Of a stretch of DNA of 64,000 bases, positions 58,861 to 64,000 are shown in pieces (within the stretch, counting starts at the first letter, position 1; every line of letters starts with the position of its first letter). Under the pieces are notes generated by a model. It saw only the letters and a list, made by a program, of their open reading frames with translations. It did not search any database and was not told where the DNA came from. Made by a program: the position numbers and the translations under genes. The DNA comes from Pseudarthrobacter sulfonivorans (GTDB lineage: Bacteria; Actinomycetota; Actinomycetes; Actinomycetales; Micrococcaceae): assembly GCF_024391045.1 (NCBI RefSeq), contig NZ_JANFCZ010000004.1, positions 62,001 to 126,000 of the forward strand. The letters are read 5' to 3'.

Positions 58861-59988
58861 CTACCTGGCCGTCCTGCCTTCATGGTGGGCCGCAAGTTCC
58901 CGGCGGATTGCGTCCACGAAGGCATCGATGTCCTCTTCGCGGGTATCGAAAGAGCACATCCAGCGGACCTCCCGGGCGGCTTCATCCCAGTCGTAGAAAC
59001 GGAAGGATTCGCGCAACCGGTCAGCCACCCCGGCCGGGAGGACTGCGAACACGCCGTTTGACTCGGTCTTCTGGGTGGGCTCCACGCCGTCAATCGTGTC
59101 CACGGCAGCCCTGAGGCGGGCAGCCATGGCGTTCGCGTGGGCCGCTGAACGAAGCCACAGATCGCCCTCCAGCAGTGCAATGAACTGGGCCGAGAGGAAC
59201 CGCATTTTCGAGGCGAGCTGCATGTTCATCTTGCGCAGGTAGACCAGGCCGTGGGCGGCCTCGGGGTTCAGGGCCACCACCACCTCGCCGTAAAGCAGCC
59301 CGTTCTTGGTGCCGCCGAAGGAGAGGATGTCCACGCCGGCGTCGCGCGTGAAAGCCCGCAGCGGTACGCCAAGGTGGGCAGCCGCGTTGGCCAGCCGGGC
59401 GCCGTCCATGTGGAGTTTCATGCCTTTGGAGTGGGCGTGCTCGGCGATGGCACGGACCTCGTCCGGCGTGTAGCAGGTGCCCAGCTCGGTGGTCTGGGTG
59501 ATGGAGACGGCCAGCGGCTGAGCGCGGTGCTCGTCGCCGAAGCCCCACGCCTCGCGGTCGATCAGCTCCGGGGTCAGCTTGCCGTCCGGGGTGGGGACCT
59601 GCAGCAACTTCATGCCGCCGATGCGTTCCGGGGCGCCGTTTTCATCCATGTTGATGTGGGCCGTCGCTGCGCACACCACGGCACCCCAGCGCGGCAGCAG
59701 GGACTGCAGGGACAAGACGTTGGCGCCCGTGCCGTTGAAGACCGGGAAGCATTCGATGCCAGGTCCGAAGTGCTCATCCATCAGTTCCTGCAGGCGGGCC
59801 GTGTAGTCGTCCTCGCCGTAGGACACCTGGTGGCCTTCGTTGGCTGCCGCGAGGGCGGCCAGGACCTCAGGATGGACGCCTGAGTAATTGTCGGACGCGA
59901 AGCCGCGGATGGACGGATCGTGCAGGCGCGCGGTGGCGCCGGACGGCCGGGTGACGGCATGCGCCGTGGTTGTCATTGATTCGCTCAC
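58861..59988 (-). CDS. Low-specificity L-threonine aldolase (PLP)
   Basis: The 375-aa fold-type I PLP enzyme splits L-threonine/L-allo-threonine into glycine and acetaldehyde. The PLP lysine is Lys228 in SFGGTKNGLLYGE. LHMDGARLANAAAHLG (about residues 192-207) holds the cofactor-binding Asp-Arg, and VFNGTGANVLSLQSL the phosphate-binding loop. GTG start; an ATG at codon 5 is an alternative. It is followed closely by DUF3000 and preceded 4 nt away by the SDR gene, suggesting an operon DUF6421-SDR-aldolase. Confidence 0.9.
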   Translation of the reverse strand: MSESMTTTAHAVTRPSGATARLHDPSIRGFASDNYSGVHPEVLAALAAANEGHQVSYGEDDYTARLQELMDEHFGPGIECFPVFNGTGANVLSLQSLLPRWGAVVCAATAHINMDENGAPERIGGMKLLQVPTPDGKLTPELIDREAWGFGDEHRAQPLAVSITQTTELGTCYTPDEVRAIAEHAHSKGMKLHMDGARLANAAAHLGVPLRAFTRDAGVDILSFGGTKNGLLYGEVVVALNPEAAHGLVYLRKMNMQLASKMRFLSAQFIALLEGDLWLRSAAHANAMAARLRAAVDTIDGVEPTQKTESNGVFAVLPAGVADRLRESFRFYDWDEAAREVRWMCSFDTREEDIDAFVDAIRRELAAHHEGRTAR

Positions 59989-59992
59989 GTTC

Positions 59993-60760
59993 TCAGTCTA
60001 GGGAAGTCAGATGGGCGGCGGGTGCCTGCATGCCGGGTTCCGGAACGAGCCGCAGCTTCCGGCCGTTCAGGTCGGTGGCCGGGCGGCTGAACAGTCCGAC
60101 GACGGCGGCCGCCAGGTCTTCGACATCGGTGGCACCGGGAAAGGTGCGTTCGGGATGCGCCTTCCGCAGCCCTGCGTCCACCAGCGCCTTGACCACGAGC
60201 ACGACGGCGGCGCCGCGCAGTTCTGTGCCCGCGGCGGCGGCCGACCGGGCCAGGCCGTCGGCCATGGCCATGGTCCATGCTTCCGCAGCGGCCTTGGCTG
60301 CCACGTAACTGGCCGTCGCCGCCGTTGGTTTTTCAACCGCGGTGGAGGAGACGATGGCAAACCTGCCCGCGCCGGAGCCTGCCACGTCGTCGAAGAAGAC
60401 CCGGGACACATTCCGGAGCGTGGTGACGGCGCCGCGTTCGAGGAAGTCCCAGTCGGCGTCGCTCTGGTCCGTGATGCCTTGGGCTCCCCGCCAGCCACCC
60501 ACCAGGTGGATGACGGCGTCCATCGTTCCGGCCGTTTCCGCCAGTTCGGCCCGGAGGGCGTGTACGCCGGCCAAATCCGCGAGGTCGCGCACCAGGGGAG
60601 TGACGCCGTCGCCCGATTGTGCAGCGGCGGCGTCGATCCGCGCTTTGTCCGAACCCACCGTGAAGACCCGGAACCCGCCCTGCCGCAGCGCCTTGGCCAC
60701 GGCCACCCCGGAGGGTCCGCTGCCCCCGGTGACCAGGACGTTCATGTGGTTGTCGTTCAT
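59993..60760 (-). CDS. Short-chain dehydrogenase/reductase
   Basis: The 255-aa NAD(P)-dependent oxidoreductase has the Rossmann motif VTGGSGPSGVAVAKALR, HLVGGWRG in place of the NNAG segment, and the catalytic Ser139, Tyr152 and Lys156 (SSTAVEKP and SYVAAKAAAEA). The substrate is unknown. The ATG (60758-60760) overlaps the DUF6421 stop as ATGA, so translation is coupled; an ATG at codon 6 (MNVLVTGGSG) is also possible. It ends 4 nt before the aldolase start. Confidence 0.88.
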   Translation of the reverse strand: MNDNHMNVLVTGGSGPSGVAVAKALRQGGFRVFTVGSDKARIDAAAAQSGDGVTPLVRDLADLAGVHALRAELAETAGTMDAVIHLVGGWRGAQGITDQSDADWDFLERGAVTTLRNVSRVFFDDVAGSGAGRFAIVSSTAVEKPTAATASYVAAKAAAEAWTMAMADGLARSAAAAGTELRGAAVVLVVKALVDAGLRKAHPERTFPGATDVEDLAAAVVGLFSRPATDLNGRKLRLVPEPGMQAPAAHLTSLD

Positions 60761-62124
60761 AGGGCGGAGGCTCCTGTGATGCCTGCGGTGGATTCGATGA
60801 CCGGGCGCATTTTCCTCTCCAATGCCTCGTAGAACATGGACAGCGGGAATTCGTCATCCAGCACCTGGTCCGTGAGGCCGCGCGGCGGGCCGGACACGGG
60901 AAGGGCATCGGCGCCCCTGGCCCAGACCGATGCCGGACTGGGCGTGACCGTGGCGGAAATCAGGTCATAGGCAGCCAGCCAATGGGCCGTCTTGGGCCGG
61001 TCGATGGAGCGCCAGTAGAGGTCATCAATGGCTGTCCCCAAAGCAATCACCGCGTCCGGCACCTGGTCCCAGTCGATGCGGAGCCGGGTGTCGGTCCAGT
61101 GCAGGACGTGGTGCTGGTGCAGCCAGGCGAAGAGCAACTGGCCGCCAAGGCCGTCATAGTTGCGCACCCGGCTGCCGGTGATCGCGAAGCGGAAGATGCG
61201 GTCGAAGATGATGGCGTACTGCACGAGCTTCGCGTGTCGCCGCGCCTCCGGCCTGGCGTCGTCGTCCTTTTCGATCCGGACGGACTCCCGGAAGGCGGTG
61301 AGGTCGCAGCGCAGCTCTTCGAGCGAATACAGGAAGTAGGGCATCCGCTGCTTGATCATGAACGGGTCAAAGGGCAGGTCCCCGCGCATGTGGGTGCGGT
61401 CGTGGATCAGGTCCCACATCACAAAGGTGGCCTCTGCCAGTTCCTGGTCGGCCAGCAGTTCCTTTGCGCCTTCGGGCAGGTCCAGGCAGGTGATGTCCGC
61501 GGCCGCACGCAGGACGCGTCGGAAACGCGCGGCTTCACGGTCCGCGAAAATGGCGCCCCAGGTAAAGGTGGGCGTTTCCCGGACGGCAACAGTCTCCGGG
61601 AAAAGGACGGCCGAGTTGGTGTTGTAGCCGCGGGTGAAGTCCAGGAACCGGATGGGCACAAAGAGCTTGTTGGAATAGTCTCCGGCCTCCAGTTCGGCCA
61701 CGAACTCGGGCCAAATGACCTCCACCAGGACAGCTTCCACCAGTCTGCTGGTGCTTCCGTTCTGGGTGTACATGGGGAAGACGACAAGGTGTGCCAGGCC
61801 GTCCTGGCGCTGGAGCTGCGGCTGGAAAGCCAGTAGCGAGGAGAGGAAGTCCGGCACGCCGAAGCCATTTTTCGCCCAGGCCTCGAAGTCCGCGACGACG
61901 GCGTCCAGGTAAGCGGCGTCGTGCGGGAAGAGGGGCGCCAGTTCGCTGATCGCTTCGGTGATGGCGGCAACGTCGGCGGCGGCCGCGGCATGGCGTCCCG
62001 CGTCAGGCACCGAACCGTCCTGGATCTGCAGTGCCTGCAGCGATTCGGCGGCGCTCCTGAGTCTCAGCCAGGCGGGGTTTTCGGCAGTGATCCTGGTGGG
62101 GCGGGCGGTGGTGGTGACGGTCAT
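60757..62124 (-). CDS. DUF6421 family protein
   Basis: The 455-aa protein is read from ATG at 62122-62124, where GAAAGG lies upstream; the longer reading to 62220 adds 32 non-conserved residues. Conserved segments are RLVEAVLVEVIWPEFV, NKLFVPIRFLDFTRGYNTNSAVLFPET, WDLIHDRTHMRGDLPFDPFMIKQRMPYFLYSLEELRCDL and AWLHQHHVLHWTDTRLRIDW. The HDRTHMRGD histidine/aspartate cluster and HQHHVLH suggest a metal site. Function unknown; paired with an SDR, the two may form a catabolic or biosynthetic step. Confidence 0.85.
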   Translation of the reverse strand: MTVTTTARPTRITAENPAWLRLRSAAESLQALQIQDGSVPDAGRHAAAAADVAAITEAISELAPLFPHDAAYLDAVVADFEAWAKNGFGVPDFLSSLLAFQPQLQRQDGLAHLVVFPMYTQNGSTSRLVEAVLVEVIWPEFVAELEAGDYSNKLFVPIRFLDFTRGYNTNSAVLFPETVAVRETPTFTWGAIFADREAARFRRVLRAAADITCLDLPEGAKELLADQELAEATFVMWDLIHDRTHMRGDLPFDPFMIKQRMPYFLYSLEELRCDLTAFRESVRIEKDDDARPEARRHAKLVQYAIIFDRIFRFAITGSRVRNYDGLGGQLLFAWLHQHHVLHWTDTRLRIDWDQVPDAVIALGTAIDDLYWRSIDRPKTAHWLAAYDLISATVTPSPASVWARGADALPVSGPPRGLTDQVLDDEFPLSMFYEALERKMRPVIESTAGITGASAL

Positions 62125-62202
62125 TGCGGACAGCCTTTCTTGCTTGGGGCATCTACGGCGAGCGTAGCAAGCAACCAGGGTCGCTAACCCAAAAGACGGC
62201 CG

Positions 62203-62223
62203 AGCATAAGAAAGTCTCATGCT
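62203..62223 (-). terminator. Weak hairpin downstream of msrB
   Basis: On the minus strand AGCATGAG-N5-CTTATGCT (one G-T-type mismatch) lies about 50 nt past the msrB stop and is followed by GTCTTTT. It is a poor terminator candidate. Confidence 0.3.
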
Positions 62224-62274
62224 TGGCTGGCACGCAAGTGCTGCCAGGTGCGGCCCGGCCTCGTCCTGGCGGTC

Positions 62275-62790
62275 CTAGGACCCTGCCGATTCGGACCCGT
62301 CTGCATCCCGCGGGACCAGTTTCAGGGAGACCGAATTGATGCAGTACCGCTGGTCAGTGGGAGTTCCGTAACCTTCCCCCGCAAACACGTGGCCCAGGTG
62401 GGAGTCGCAGTTCGAGCACCGCACCTCCACCCGGTCCATGCCCAGCGTGCGGTCGTGGATGTACCGCACCGTGCCGTCAGCCAAGGGCGCCCAGAACGAT
62501 GGCCAGCCGCAGTGGGAGTCGAATTTTTCGTTGCTCCGGAAGAGTTCCGCCCCGCAGGCACGGCATTGGTAGACACCCTCAGTGTGGGTGTCCACGTACT
62601 CGCCGGTGTAGGGGCGCTCTGTGCCCGCCTGGCGCAGGACGTGGTACTCCTCGGGGGTCAGTTCCTGCCGCCACTCGTCGTCGGACTTCCGGACGGCGGG
62701 CTCCGGCGCGCCAGTGCCGGCCCCTGCCATGGATGCCGGGATGGAGTCGGTGGCCTTGTTTCCGAAAACGCTCTTTCCAAAGATGCTCAT
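62275..62790 (-). CDS. msrB: Peptide-methionine (R)-S-oxide reductase
   Basis: The 171-aa enzyme repairs methionine-R-sulfoxide in proteins. It has the zinc-binding pairs CRACG (Cys76, Cys79) and CSNCDSHLGHVF (Cys125, Cys128), and the catalytic Cys150 in DQRYCINSVSL. The ATG at 62788-62790 has GAGGAC upstream. An N-terminal leader of about 35 residues (MSIFGKSVFGNKATDSI) is longer than in the minimal enzyme and may be a soluble tail. It is followed on the minus strand by the DUF6421 region and preceded 14 nt away by a small unknown gene, likely its operon partner. Confidence 0.93.
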   Translation of the reverse strand: MSIFGKSVFGNKATDSIPASMAGAGTGAPEPAVRKSDDEWRQELTPEEYHVLRQAGTERPYTGEYVDTHTEGVYQCRACGAELFRSNEKFDSHCGWPSFWAPLADGTVRYIHDRTLGMDRVEVRCSNCDSHLGHVFAGEGYGTPTDQRYCINSVSLKLVPRDADGSESAGS

Positions 62791-62804
62791 GTTGTCCTCA
62801 ACGC

Positions 62805-63296
62805 TCAGGAGTCGCCGATAAATCCCGAACCGGCATACAGGTGCAGGACGGGGAGCCCCAGCTGATCCTGGGCCTTGTTGGCCCAATCCGTGTGGAAGGT
62901 GTCCGCAACCGCATGCGGCCGGGTGATCACCACCGCCTGGGAAGCACCCAGTTCCTTCACCTTGGCAACCAGGCCACTCACGGCGCCGCCATCCACCACT
63001 TCGCCGGTGACACCGCCGCCCAGCCCGTCCAGGGCGGCCAGCGAGACCGTCAGCGTCTCCGCGGCCTCCGCCCGTTCGGCGCTGGGGTCGGGGGCGTGCG
63101 CGGTCAGGTCCCGGAAGGCCTTGGCGACATCCAGCATGGACAAATTCTCCAGGAAGTCCACCAGGAGATGCCGCTCGGTGTTCGACGGGACCAGCAGGAC
63201 AAGGCGCGTGTCCGAGCCGTCCACCAGCCGTTGGATGTTGACACGGTCATCTGCACCCAGGGGTTCTTCAGTCAGAATGACGATTGGATCGCTCAT
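62805..63296 (-). CDS. Unknown soluble protein upstream of msrB
   Basis: The 163-aa product starts MSDPIVILTEEPLGADDRVNIQ. It is acidic and soluble, with an alternating beta/alpha pattern: TRLVLLVPSNTERHLLVDFLENL, then ASQAVVITRPHAVADTFHTDW and GLPVLHLYAGSGF. This layout resembles a universal-stress or Rossmann-like domain, but the ATP-binding G-x2-G-x9-G motif is not evident. I cannot name it. The gap of 14 nt to msrB implies co-transcription, perhaps linking it to oxidative damage repair. It diverges from the terminal hydrolase gene. Confidence 0.7.
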   Translation of the reverse strand: MSDPIVILTEEPLGADDRVNIQRLVDGSDTRLVLLVPSNTERHLLVDFLENLSMLDVAKAFRDLTAHAPDPSAERAEAAETLTVSLAALDGLGGGVTGEVVDGGAVSGLVAKVKELGASQAVVITRPHAVADTFHTDWANKAQDQLGLPVLHLYAGSGFIGDS

Positions 63297-63388
63297 GGCA
63301 TCAGCCTAGTCGTGAGCAGCGGGGCCTGCACAGGACGCCACGGCAGCGGAAATGTGGCCAACCGGCCGTGGGCGGTAAGAATGGTTGC

Positions 63389-64000
63389 ATGGCACCTTCC
63401 CCCCGCACGCCCGCGCCGACAGCTCCGAACCACACCGAGGGTGGCATCTCGCTGCGCGCCAAGTGGGCTTTGGGCGGTGCAATCGGGGGCGGGTCGATTG
63501 CGGGCCTGCTTGCCACAGGTTCCTCCGCCCTCGCCCTGTACTTTGCCCGGCGGGTGATCACTCCCGTCAAGCAACGGACGGCGGACCAGGAAGTCCTGGC
63601 GGTCATCGGGGAGGGTGCCGGAATGCAGGTCATCCTGGCGGCCACGCCGGAAACAACCGTGGAGGGTGTCTACGGCTTCTTCTTCGACGGCGGCAAGGGC
63701 CACGCACGGATCGGTCGGATCGTGTCCTACTCGCCGGCGGACGGCACGGTCCTGCGGGAAGTGGAGGCCGTCTACGCCGGCGACTTCGGCGCCGCCCGCC
63801 GCGGCTGGTGGAGCGGTGCGCTTTACCCGGATCCGGCCGCCGCCGGGATCGAATCAGAGGACGTGCTGATCGAGGTCGACGGCGGCCAGGCGCCGGCGTG
63901 GCTTATCAGGGCAGCGGGCGCGAATGCAGCGGGCGGAGCATCAGAGGGCGGTGCCCGGATCTGGGCCATCATGGTGCACGGCCGCGGGGCAACCCGCCAG
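63389..64000 (+). CDS. Membrane-anchored alpha/beta hydrolase (5' part; cut by window end)
   Basis: From ATG at 63389 the frame is open to base 64000, giving 204 codons without a stop. The N-terminus is polar (MAPSPRTPAPTAPNHTE) followed by one transmembrane helix (ALGGAIGGGSIAGLLATGSSALALYFA, about residues 29-54). An extracellular or cytoplasmic beta-rich region comes next, and at the edge a hydrolase start IWAIMVHGRGATRQ with the HGRG oxyanion-like motif. The rest, including the nucleophile elbow and catalytic triad, lies outside the window. The reaction is therefore unknown. Confidence 0.8.
   Translation, partial: MAPSPRTPAPTAPNHTEGGISLRAKWALGGAIGGGSIAGLLATGSSALALYFARRVITPVKQRTADQEVLAVIGEGAGMQVILAATPETTVEGVYGFFFDGGKGHARIGRIVSYSPADGTVLREVEAVYAGDFGAARRGWWSGALYPDPAAAGIESEDVLIEVDGGQAPAWLIRAAGANAAGGASEGGARIWAIMVHGRGATRQ

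Noticed and set aside
62154..62170. CTAC-N7-GTAG palindrome upstream of DUF6421 as a further BlaI operator
   Set aside because: The spacer is 7 rather than 5 and the outer bases do not match, unlike the four accepted sites.

Overview
The window is a high-GC, gene-dense chromosomal segment of an actinobacterium of the Micrococcaceae, most like Arthrobacter or Pseudarthrobacter. Evidence for this is a mycothione reductase (mycothiol thiol chemistry), the actinobacterial division protein SepH, actinobacteria-restricted families (DUF3000, DUF3093, DUF3159, DUF3710, DUF4192, DUF5998, DUF6421, DUF7455), a CydDC fusion, frequent GTG/TTG starts and ATGA-type overlaps. I see no prophage, insertion sequence, CRISPR array, rRNA or tRNA. 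Nearly all genes look like core chromosome, so novelty here lies mainly in regulation, repeats and poorly characterised small operons. No gene-free stretch exceeds about 265 bases.

Layout. 1-6.2 kb (mostly minus): OsmC (cut by the window edge), a small four-helix membrane protein, the E2 and E3 of a 2-oxoacid dehydrogenase (sucB, lpdA) and leucyl aminopeptidase pepA. 6.4-11.7 kb (plus): PAC2 protein, MFS transporter, DUF4192 protein and the primary sigma factor sigA. 11.9-25.5 kb: DUF7455 zinc-ribbon protein, parE and, convergent much further on, parC. Between the two topoisomerase IV genes lies a redox module: an M56 protease-BlaI repressor pair divergent from cydA-cydB-cydDC, followed by a DinB-like gene. 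25.6-36.5 kb: a GNAT/acyl-CoA-synthetase-like fusion, DUF5998, a phosphodiesterase, sepH, then DUF3093, dut, DUF3710, OB-fold, DUF3159 and two TrkA-type potassium regulators. 36.6-45.7 kb: APC permease, TRAM RNA methyltransferase, acnA, dxs, DUF402 and a coupled unknown gene. 46-53 kb: aldo/keto reductase, nucleoside hydrolase, mycothione reductase, and an ECF vitamin-type importer (S-T-AA). 53-64 kb (mostly minus): fadB-like and fadA, RNase D, DUF3000, threonine aldolase, SDR, DUF6421, msrB with a partner, and the start of a membrane-anchored alpha/beta hydrolase cut by the window end.

The most informative signal is a perfect palindrome TTCTAC-N5-GTAGAA present three times between blaI and cydA, one copy lying on the predicted cydA -10 box. 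A one-mismatch copy sits 15 kb away, directly upstream of the 117-aa membrane protein. This suggests a local BlaI/M56 regulon controlling cytochrome bd and an undescribed membrane protein. Other points are a palindromic repeat family bracketing the fadA-fadB operon, a promoter embedded in a 36-nt perfect palindrome upstream of fadA, and a structured leader in front of the ECF operon.

The region around sigA, dut, trkA, dxs and RNase D/DUF3000 resembles, from memory, the order of the same families in Mycobacterium tuberculosis; this is recall, not a search result.
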